Shown: positions 15,058 through 20,449 of the stretch, piece after piece | Layout: each line of letters opens with the position of its first letter | Position numbering within the stretch: the stretch's first letter is position 1 | Assembly (NCBI GenBank): GCA_039024295.1 | Contig: JBCDIQ010000055.1 | Coordinates: forward strand, 1-20,449 | Direction of reading: 5' to 3' | Length of the DNA stretch: 20,449 nt | From: JBCDIQ01 sp039024295 | Lineage (GTDB): Bacteria > Bacteroidota > Bacteroidia > J057 | The notes under the pieces: generated by a model | Told to the model about the DNA's origin: nothing | The model's input: only the letters and a program-made list of their open reading frames with translations | The model's database searches: none | Made by a program: the position numbers and the translations under genes

Positions 15058-17358
15058 TTAATATGTCTCTAAAGACCTTCTGCGAAAGATTAAAAACCCC
15101 AGGTGTGCAATCAGCCCCAGTCGATTTTCTCTGTCGTCATAGTAATTCAAATGGATTGCCGCCGGCCCAATTGGGCTATGAAAAACGAATCCGCCTGATG
15201 CTGCTGTGAACACCTGTAGGGGGTCATCTCGATAATTGGGGTTCAGCCTAGCCAGCCAGTCGAATCCCTTAAATGCAAACCCACTCATCCGGAATTCCAT
15301 CCGCTGAGCCACCGGAATAATGAGGCGTCCACCCGCCGCTGCATAAGAGGTCGTTCGGAAATTTTCCAGGAATAAGGTTTTGCTATCATTTAGCGGGTCA
15401 AAGGCGGGTGCATACAGCAAACTTCCACGGTAATTGGTAAAGCGCGGTTGGTTGCTGGCTGCTCCCTGAACCAGAAACCCCAGTTTGAGGGGACCCGCAT
15501 CGTAGTAGCGCTCATAAGCGAGAAAGCCTCGGACCCATTCATGCCGCTGAGTAAGGCCCCTGGCTCGATCAGAGGTACTTCCGGGGGTGTAGTCCTCTTC
15601 ACCAAAAATATAGTGGAACGCAAGTGAAAACCGCTGGCCAGTGCTGGGGTACTGTTTTCTGTTCAGGCTATTCTGGGTCAGCCTTGCACCACTCATAAAT
15701 CCTGAAAAGCTGAGGTCATCAAAGCTGTCTCCCAGGTTGATATCAGGAGAATTGGAATAAAAATCCTCATTGCTGAAGTAAAAACCTTCTAATTCCAGCT
15801 TGGAACGAATGGTGAGGGGAACTCCAATGCTTAGGCCAGCCTTTCTATCAATTTGTTCCAATAGGGTAGGGGAGCGAGTTCCCCGAAGCGCATCCTCTCC
15901 ATCTATAAAATTCCAGGCATTGTAGTTGAATTCTGGCTGGATGTACAAGTTGATCCTCCTGGCAGGGAAAAAGATTTGTGCCGATGCATTTCCGTTTCTG
16001 TAAAAACTCCCGTTAAAAATGCTGCCTCGATAGATGGTGAGGAATCGGTTAAGGGTGGCAAATTCTCCTCCCAGATAGATATTGCTGATGCTGCGGGTAG
16101 AGACCAAGCCACCAAATTCCAATTTGAACACGTTTCGTGCTTCTGCTTCCAGCTCCAATTCAAAAGTCTCCCGGGTAGAATCATAGGTGATATTGGGATA
16201 AATCTGGTCAAAATATCCCATCGAGATCAACCGGTAGTACCTTGATTTGAGCTCTGTGATATCCATGGTTTTGCCATCAGTCCGAAAAAGGCGTTTCACA
16301 AATTTTCGTTGGTACTTATTGAATCCGGTGATCCGAACGGTATCAAAAACCAAAGGCGGCAAAGATTTCAGGTAATCACTTCTATTTTTTGTCCTTTCCG
16401 TTAGTGAAACCTTCCGCTGGATCAATGCCTTGATATCGTCCATATGTCGATAAGCCTCAACATATCCACTGTCAATGAGCTCCTCTGCTCGTCCAAAATC
16501 CATGGCAGAAATATTAAAAATAGAGGGTTCCAGATAGACCCCTTTGTCTTCAAGTTGGGTAGAATCCGACATAGAGACCAGCGCAATGATCAAAGGATTG
16601 TCGATCCATTCCTCTTCCTCTCCATAAGGATAAGTGGTAAACCTGCTGTCAGACACATTCACGCCAATGATCACATCTGGGTTAAAGGTTGTGTCAGCAA
16701 CATCCACAGGGAAATTGTTGTACATCCCACCATCAAATAAATACTGGTTGTTGATTTTGATGGGCCTGTAAAAGACAGGAATGGTAAAAGTGGCCCTGAT
16801 GGCATCATTGAGACGACCATCTCCCAGAGATACTGAAGTATGGGTGAAAATCTCTGCTGCCATTGCACGAAAGGGGATGTACAGGCTGTCAAATTTATGC
16901 CCAGCTGCAACGGAAGGCTGTGACAGGTACTCTGCCAAAGCGAAGTTCAGGCTCCTGTCTTTTCCAATTTTTGACTTTACGCTTGTACGCGTAAAAGCAG
17001 AGTCTACCCTGAGGTCAAGTTCCAGCCAAGAAGGGTTTTGGGGCTTTTGGTAAAAATAAAAGTAATCGTAAGCAGCATCTGGTTTTCCACTGATCCAATT
17101 GAGAAAGTCTTGCGATGCTGCCAACTCCTCAATCTGCCGAGGAGAATATCCTGCAGCATAAAATCCCCCTACAATTCCCCCCATTGAAGTACCTACCACA
17201 TAATCAATGGGTATATCATTTTCCTCCAGGGCCTTCAGAACGCCAACATGGGCGATTCCTTTAGCGCCACCTCCACTTAAAACGAGGGCCACTTTCTGGC
17301 TTTTTAGCGGAGATGTAGCAAGCAGAAGGTAAAAAGCAGCAAGAAATGCGTATTTCAT
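15058..17358 (-). CDS. Patatin-like phospholipase with POTRA and outer-membrane barrel (type Vd-like)
   Basis: This 766-residue protein has signal peptide MKYAFLAAFYLLLATSPLKS. The patatin domain (about 22-330) has the oxyanion loop SGGGAKG (28-34), the nucleophile elbow G-T-S58-M-G, and D209 in LFDGGMYNNFP, completing the Ser-Asp dyad of a lipid acyl hydrolase. A POTRA-like segment (about 337-415, VRITGFNKYQRKFVKRLFR...LKSRYYRLISMGYFDQIYPNI) follows. The remainder (about 420-766) is rich in alternating beta-strands like a BamA/TpsB barrel and ends in an aromatic residue (ETY). This order matches the PlpD/FplA type Vd autotransporter architecture: an outer-membrane anchored phospholipase A1. 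The catalytic residues appear intact. Surface display or release of the patatin domain is inferred from the family. Its upstream region was altered by the cassette inserted at 17404, 45 bp from its start. Confidence 0.92.
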   Translation of the reverse strand: MKYAFLAAFYLLLATSPLKSQKVALVLSGGGAKGIAHVGVLKALEENDIPIDYVVGTSMGGIVGGFYAAGYSPRQIEELAASQDFLNWISGKPDAAYDYFYFYQKPQNPSWLELDLRVDSAFTRTSVKSKIGKDRSLNFALAEYLSQPSVAAGHKFDSLYIPFRAMAAEIFTHTSVSLGDGRLNDAIRATFTIPVFYRPIKINNQYLFDGGMYNNFPVDVADTTFNPDVIIGVNVSDSRFTTYPYGEEEEWIDNPLIIALVSMSDSTQLEDKGVYLEPSIFNISAMDFGRAEELIDSGYVEAYRHMDDIKALIQRKVSLTERTKNRSDYLKSLPPLVFDTVRITGFNKYQRKFVKRLFRTDGKTMDITELKSRYYRLISMGYFDQIYPNITYDSTRETFELELEAEARNVFKLEFGGLVSTRSISNIYLGGEFATLNRFLTIYRGSIFNGSFYRNGNASAQIFFPARRINLYIQPEFNYNAWNFIDGEDALRGTRSPTLLEQIDRKAGLSIGVPLTIRSKLELEGFYFSNEDFYSNSPDINLGDSFDDLSFSGFMSGARLTQNSLNRKQYPSTGQRFSLAFHYIFGEEDYTPGSTSDRARGLTQRHEWVRGFLAYERYYDAGPLKLGFLVQGAASNQPRFTNYRGSLLYAPAFDPLNDSKTLFLENFRTTSYAAAGGRLIIPVAQRMEFRMSGFAFKGFDWLARLNPNYRDDPLQVFTAASGGFVFHSPIGPAAIHLNYYDDRENRLGLIAHLGFLIFRRRSLETY

Positions 17359-17403
17359 GGAATTTTTTTAGTCGGTATCATCACTTTTTTCGTAGGTTAA
17401 AAT

Positions 17404-17434
17404 GTGAAAAAAAAGCAGCTTCGACAATTCTTTT
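17404..17434 (+). repeat. 31-bp direct repeat, upstream copy flanking the toxin-antitoxin module
   Basis: This 31-bp stretch (GTG, eight A, GCAGCTTCGACAATTCTTTT) is identical base for base to 18100-18130, the start of the DUF3810 gene. Identity stops sharply at both ends: T against G on the left (17403, 18099) and A against G on the right (17435, 18131). Confidence 0.97.
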
Positions 17435-17436
17435 AG
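17404..17436 (+). pseudogene. Relic start of the DUF3810 gene left upstream of the inserted module
   Basis: The upstream repeat copy encodes the first ten DUF3810 residues (GTG start, KKKQLRQFF). It meets TAG at 17434-17436, created where the inserted sequence begins. This is the likely ancestral start position, only 45 bp from the divergent patatin start at 17358. The resulting micro-ORF ends 20 nt before the antitoxin ATG at 17457, so it might act as a leader peptide. No independent function is assumed. Confidence 0.75.
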
Positions 17437-17456
17437 GCTCAAAACAACATGTGAAT

Positions 17457-17684
17457 ATGATACCTTTAAAAAAGCTCACAAATCTTCAGCTAGAATTATT
17501 ACAGATGTTCGAAAAAGAATTGCCTGATGAACAATTGCTTGAAGTTAGGGACCTGCTTTCAGCATATTTTGCTAAAAAAGCAACCGATGAAATGGATAAG
17601 CTATGGGAGGAGAGAGGATGGACTCAACAAACAATGGATAATTGGCTAAATGAGCATATGAGAACAGGATATTCGGATGTATGA
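17457..17684 (+). CDS. Antitoxin of a PIN-type toxin-antitoxin pair
   Basis: This 75-residue protein has a helical N-terminal part (KKLTNLQLELLQMFEKELPDEQ), LLEVRDLLSAYFAKKATDEMDKLWEE in the middle, and a tryptophan-containing end (RGWTQQTMDNWLNEHMRTGY). Size, position just upstream of a PIN toxin and a 4-nt ATGA overlap with it are typical of type II antitoxins. The sequence resembles small proteins often found beside PIN-family toxins in Bacteroidota and Cyanobacteria, by recollection. No classic ribbon-helix-helix or AbrB motif is obvious, so its DNA-binding ability is uncertain. I chose ATG 17457 because the longer reading (from 17346) would overlap the patatin gene and read through the 31-bp repeat in an unrelated frame. 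Confidence 0.8.
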   Translation: MIPLKKLTNLQLELLQMFEKELPDEQLLEVRDLLSAYFAKKATDEMDKLWEERGWTQQTMDNWLNEHMRTGYSDV

Positions 17685-18103
17685 AAGTCTTGATTGATAC
17701 CAATGTATTTCTAGTATCTATTCCCAAAAAATCCAGTGCAAGACCTATATTCGATGCATTATTGAAGGGCAAATTTCAGCTTATTATTAGCAATGATATT
17801 TTGTTGGAATATGTTGAAGTAATAACCGAGAAAACAAATAGTGCAGTAGCGAATAATATATCTGACCTTTTGTTGAAATCAAGGTATGTAACTAAGGCAG
17901 ATGTTTACTTTAAGTGGAACCTTATTGAGGCAGATAAAGACGATAATAAGTTTGTGGATTGCGCCATATCTGGAAGAGCTGATTTTCTAGTATCAAATGA
18001 CAAGCATTTCAACGTACTCAAACATGCAAGCTTATCATTCCCCGGTTTTGAGGTGGTTTCCTCAAATGATTTTTTAAAACTTCTTGAACAACTTGCAAGG
18101 TGA
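17681..18103 (+). CDS. PIN-domain toxin (VapC-like ribonuclease)
   Basis: This 140-residue protein covers a full PIN domain of the 'putative toxin component' type. The acidic metal-binding residues are visible: D6 in VLIDTNVFL, E43 in ILLEYVEV, D88 and D93 in DKDDNKFVDCA, and D107 in FLVSNDKHF. PIN toxins cut RNA (tRNA, rRNA or mRNA) with Mg or Mn and are held inactive by the partner antitoxin. Its start overlaps the antitoxin stop (ATGA). Its stop codon TGA (18101-18103) lies within the 31-bp repeat, so the stop is supplied by the start of the downstream DUF3810 gene (GTGA). Because 140 residues is normal for the family, the toxin seems intact. Its RNA target cannot be inferred. Confidence 0.92.
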   Translation: MKVLIDTNVFLVSIPKKSSARPIFDALLKGKFQLIISNDILLEYVEVITEKTNSAVANNISDLLLKSRYVTKADVYFKWNLIEADKDDNKFVDCAISGRADFLVSNDKHFNVLKHASLSFPGFEVVSSNDFLKLLEQLAR

Positions 18104-18130
18104 AAAAAAAGCAGCTTCGACAATTCTTTT
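18100..18130 (+). repeat. 31-bp direct repeat, downstream copy forming the DUF3810 start
   Basis: Perfect copy of 17404-17434. It provides the GTG start and first ten codons of the DUF3810 gene and, in another frame, the toxin stop codon TGA at 18101-18103. The 8-A run within it could be prone to slippage. Confidence 0.97.
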
Positions 18131-19224
18131 GGATAATCTTTGGGCTGGGAATGCTGGGAGTTAAAACATGGGCTTCTAGTCATCCAGAAATAATTGAGCG
18201 TTACTACAGCCGAGGGGTATTCGCAGGAATTAGAAATATCTGGGATTACACGTTGGGCTTTTCGCCAGTTCCGTGGCTTTATGTACTGCTCATGAGCTTG
18301 TTATTCGTCCTAGCTTACAGAATTTACAAGGCGAGAAAAAAACAAGGTGGTGGTAAGGGTAAATGGATAAGCCGGGCAGGTTCATTTTTGGCGTTTATCG
18401 GTGGGGTAGTGGGGGTGTTTTACCTTTCCTGGGGGTTAAATTACCAGCGGATATCTGTGGAAACGCAGTTGGGTTTGCAGGAAATTGATCCAGACAGCAC
18501 TCAGCTCGCATATTTGGTGCTAAATTCCATGGTTCAGGCAGAAAAGGCACGGTATGAAATAGCAGGTGATGATACAACCGCATTGACAAGTAAGGTATTA
18601 CCCAAAGACATGGAGGCCGCACTCCGTCCTAAGCTTGAAGCCACATTGGAATCGCATGGTTTCTCCCCAAATGGCCGAGTGAGGGTACGAGAAATTTATC
18701 CTAAAGGAATACTAATGAGGCTGGGGGCAACAGGTATTTATATCCCTTTTATTGCCGAAGGCCATCTTGATGGAGGGTTACACCCCATAAAGAAACCAAC
18801 CACTATGACACATGAAATGGCCCATGGATATGGTTTTGGAGACGAAGGGACCTGTAATTTCTGGGCATATGTTACCTGTTCTCAGGCGGAAGAACCGGTG
18901 CACCGGTACGCAGCTCACCTAATGTTGTGGCGGTACGCCATGCGAGACCTGTACCGATTATCTCCTGCCAGTTTTGAACGGATGAAGCGAAGCGTTTCTC
19001 CAGGTGTCCGTCAAGATCTATTGGCAATGCGTGAAAACTCTAGGCGCTATGCCAGTCTTTTTCCGCAGCTCAATGCCATCATCTACGGGAGCTACCTGAA
19101 AGGACAGGGGATTTCCGAAGGATTGGCGAGTTATAATCGGGTGGTGGAAATGGTATTGGGCTATGAAATGCGAGCAACTTCAATGGCCTCATCTGCTTCC
19201 CAGCGAAGTAGGTTTGAGCAGTAG
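18100..19224 (+). CDS. DUF3810 membrane protein, putative zinc metalloprotease
   Basis: This 374-residue protein has three hydrophobic segments (about 9-25, 59-76, 94-113) followed by a soluble domain. That domain has the DUF3810 signatures FYLSWGLNYQR, GATGIYIPFIAEGHLDGGLHPIKKPTTMTHEMAH, and late SYLKGQGISEGLASYNRVVEMVL. The H238-E239-M-A-H242 motif with E249 seven residues later (GYGFGDEG) fits an HExxH zinc peptidase, probably a membrane-bound protease; activity is unproven. The start is GTG, shared as GTGA with the toxin stop. The relic copy upstream (17404) shows the gene once began there and was separated from its original promoter by 696 bp, so it is now probably transcribed and translated with the toxin-antitoxin genes. 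Its 3' end overlaps the opposite-strand glycosyltransferase by 64 bp. Confidence 0.9.
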   Translation: MKKKQLRQFFWIIFGLGMLGVKTWASSHPEIIERYYSRGVFAGIRNIWDYTLGFSPVPWLYVLLMSLLFVLAYRIYKARKKQGGGKGKWISRAGSFLAFIGGVVGVFYLSWGLNYQRISVETQLGLQEIDPDSTQLAYLVLNSMVQAEKARYEIAGDDTTALTSKVLPKDMEAALRPKLEATLESHGFSPNGRVRVREIYPKGILMRLGATGIYIPFIAEGHLDGGLHPIKKPTTMTHEMAHGYGFGDEGTCNFWAYVTCSQAEEPVHRYAAHLMLWRYAMRDLYRLSPASFERMKRSVSPGVRQDLLAMRENSRRYASLFPQLNAIIYGSYLKGQGISEGLASYNRVVEMVLGYEMRATSMASSASQRSRFEQ

Positions 19225-20246
19225 TTTTCCATGGAAAATTCAGGGATAGAAGCCCTGGCATTCATTGAAAATAATGAGAATTTCTGATCGCTCATGTGGT
19301 AAAACTGTAAGATGCGCGCGCGGTACGCCTCCATTGAATCACAGATAAATCCATTTTTTCCATCGTGAATGAACGTAGCATTTTCGCCGGTTGAACTCCC
19401 TAAAACAGGCACCCCGCAGGAGAGATACTGCTTGAGCTTAAATGCTGATTTAGCCTCATTAAAAGGATGAGGTACCAATGGGGAAAGACCTAAATCCCAA
19501 GCTTTTACCTCTTCATATACCCACATATCATTTTCCCAAAGGTTAGGGTAGGGGAGCACTACTTCGATCAATGGGTTGGCAGCAAGCATCTGCTTTACAG
19601 TTTCCAGGTCTTCTTTGAGTTTAATGCCCAATAAGACAAACTTAATGGGAACCTCTAGTTTGAGTAAAGCAGGGAAAATTAACTGGTTGAGGCTGGTCCT
19701 GTGAGAAAATCCAGCACCTTTGGGGTTCCCGTTTCCATAATCTCCCAACCAGCCAATGGTCAATACTCGATTACGTCTCTCTTTGAACTCGAAATGATCT
19801 ACGACTGGAGAGGTTTGTAAAAAAACATTTGGGTTGAATTGCTGAGCATACTGCTTAAGAACAGGGCTGCCAACTGAAACTAATTCACAATTCCGAATAA
19901 AAAAATCGATGTTATGCCCAGGCTTTCTGATGTATTCGGCATCATCTAAATCATAAAGTGTATGCTGAGGGCGAATCTTGACCAGGAGCTTCAATAACCG
20001 CGCATAAATCCCATTAGAATGAACTTTCTGAATGACGACGACGGAATTTTTCTTTGGAAAAAAACAGGCGTTAAGGAAACAAATAGCAAATCGCCAAATA
20101 CTCGTTATATCATATCCAGGACAAACAAAATCGTAGGAGATCTTTAAATTCTCTTTCATCCACTTCAAAGGATATAACCCTCGATATCTTGTACTTGGAC
20201 ATGTTAGGTTGTAGTGCGCGAACCAATAGACATGTGCTATCCTCAT
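19161..20246 (-). CDS. Glycosyltransferase, GT4-like (group 1)
   Basis: This 361-residue cytoplasmic protein has a two-domain GT-B pattern. The N-terminal half starts MRIAHVYWFAHYNLTCPSTRYRG and includes LYDLDDAEY (97-105). The C-terminal half contains IGWLGDYGNGN (164-174), a Rossmann-like strand (KFVLLGIK), and the sugar-nucleotide-binding stretch AKSAFKLKQYLSCGVPVLGSSTGENATFI (about 265-293, in two parts) in place of the usual E-x7-E loop, then HDGKNGFIC. It probably adds a sugar from a nucleotide donor during polysaccharide or glycolipid synthesis. Donor and acceptor are unknown. The last 21 codons overlap the 3' end of the DUF3810 gene on the other strand. The upstream partner genes, if any, lie beyond the right edge. 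Confidence 0.88.
   Translation of the reverse strand: MRIAHVYWFAHYNLTCPSTRYRGLYPLKWMKENLKISYDFVCPGYDITSIWRFAICFLNACFFPKKNSVVVIQKVHSNGIYARLLKLLVKIRPQHTLYDLDDAEYIRKPGHNIDFFIRNCELVSVGSPVLKQYAQQFNPNVFLQTSPVVDHFEFKERRNRVLTIGWLGDYGNGNPKGAGFSHRTSLNQLIFPALLKLEVPIKFVLLGIKLKEDLETVKQMLAANPLIEVVLPYPNLWENDMWVYEEVKAWDLGLSPLVPHPFNEAKSAFKLKQYLSCGVPVLGSSTGENATFIHDGKNGFICDSMEAYRARILQFYHMSDQKFSLFSMNARASIPEFSMENYCSNLLRWEADEAIEVARIS
19225..19238. other. 14-bp perfect palindrome right after the DUF3810 stop
   Basis: TTTTCCATGGAAAA begins directly after the TAG at 19222-19224 and lies within the glycosyltransferase codons for the S-M-E region near its C-terminus. It could be a chance palindrome or a 3'-end processing or pausing structure. 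No U-tract supports termination. Confidence 0.45.
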
Positions 20247-20295
20247 TAAGGTAGTATTAGCAATGGATAATGTGTAGTGATTGTAGCAGCTATTT

Positions 20296-20310
20296 ACATT
20301 AACGTAATGT
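20296..20310. promoter_or_regulatory. Small inverted repeat upstream of the glycosyltransferase
   Basis: ACATTA (20296-20301) and TAATGT (20305-20310) form a 6-bp inverted repeat with a 3-nt centre, about 50-64 bp before the minus-strand start at 20246. It may be an operator, but support is slight. The remaining right edge (20247-20449) is AT-rich. An ATG at 20387 opens only 18 codons, and no gene or clear promoter is seen. Confidence 0.25.
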
Positions 20311-20449
20311 TATGAAGAATGGTGGTGGCACATCTTAATATTTGTCCTATAATTTATATTATGCTAAATTAAGGACTTTTTACGAAATGAAATACTTTCT
20401 ATGTATATATCTATCTATACAAATTCACTTTTCTGGCCTTTAGTTTCCA

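Larger units (their letters stand above)
17404..18099 (+). mobile_element. Toxin-antitoxin cassette inserted at the DUF3810 start codon
   Basis: The 696-bp unit consists of one 31-bp repeat copy plus 665 bp carrying only an antitoxin and a PIN toxin. It has no transposase, integrase or clear terminal inverted repeats. Base composition is visibly AT-richer than its neighbours (a sample line near 17701 is 33% GC; one near 18661 is 43%). Deleting 17404-18099 would rejoin the sequence before the relic start to an intact DUF3810 gene. The 31-bp duplication is longer than most transposon target-site duplications, so the insertion mechanism is open. Confidence 0.8.

Noticed and set aside
17346..17456. 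Longer antitoxin reading through the 31-bp repeat from an ATG at 17346
   Set aside because: It overlaps the patatin coding start and reads the repeat in a frame unrelated to the DUF3810 gene; ATG 17457 gives a normal antitoxin size.
20387..20443. Possible small gene at the right edge (ATG 20387)
   Set aside because: It stops after 18 codons; composition and content do not suggest a real peptide.

Overview
The window looks like chromosomal DNA from a gliding or surface-active member of the Bacteroidota. Two secreted proteins end in type IX secretion (T9SS) sorting domains: type A at 892-2295 and the type B 'FFPNAFTPNGD' domain at 10526-14932. Both universal stress proteins are tandem-domain forms with a degenerate second half, and a DUF3810 membrane protein is present. 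Start codons mostly lack Shine-Dalgarno sequences. Several genes are preceded by near matches to the Bacteroidota promoter (TTG, about 20 nt, TAnnTTTG). The genus cannot be read from the sequence; a Saprospiria- or Cytophagia-like lineage is a guess.

Layout. 1-746 (-): 5' part of a diacylglycerol/lipid kinase, cut by the window edge. 892-2295 (+): secreted protein with three starch-binding-like repeats, closed by a strong terminator. 2499-4207 (+): two universal stress proteins with their own likely promoter. 4213-6336 (-): membrane-anchored DUF2207-like protein, convergent with the stress genes. 6585-7946 (+): sigma-54-dependent response regulator, closed by a strong terminator. 8058-10214 (+): secreted beta-lactamase-family serine hydrolase followed by a nitrilase-family amidohydrolase. 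10526-14932 (+): 1468-residue secreted adhesin-like protein (beta-propeller repeats, ten Ig-like repeats, PKD domain, T9SS type B domain) with an abrupt internal rise in GC. 15058-17358 (-): patatin phospholipase fused to a POTRA/outer-membrane barrel. 17404-18130: PIN-domain toxin-antitoxin module. 18100-19224 (+): DUF3810 putative membrane metalloprotease. 19161-20246 (-): glycosyltransferase overlapping the DUF3810 gene tail to tail.

The most striking structure is the toxin-antitoxin module. It sits exactly at the start codon of the DUF3810 gene and is flanked by a perfect 31-bp direct repeat of that gene's first 31 bases (17404-17434 and 18100-18130). The upstream copy is a relic start that runs into a stop after ten codons. 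The downstream copy rebuilds the GTG start and also supplies the toxin's stop codon. Antitoxin, toxin and DUF3810 gene now overlap by 4 nt at each junction (ATGA and GTGA), so the DUF3810 gene appears to have been captured into the toxin-antitoxin operon. Recombination between the repeats would exactly restore the ancestral locus.

Overall the region is a patchwork of envelope, surface and stress genes rather than one pathway. Apart from the toxin-antitoxin cassette I see no insertion sequence, phage, tRNA, rRNA or CRISPR array.
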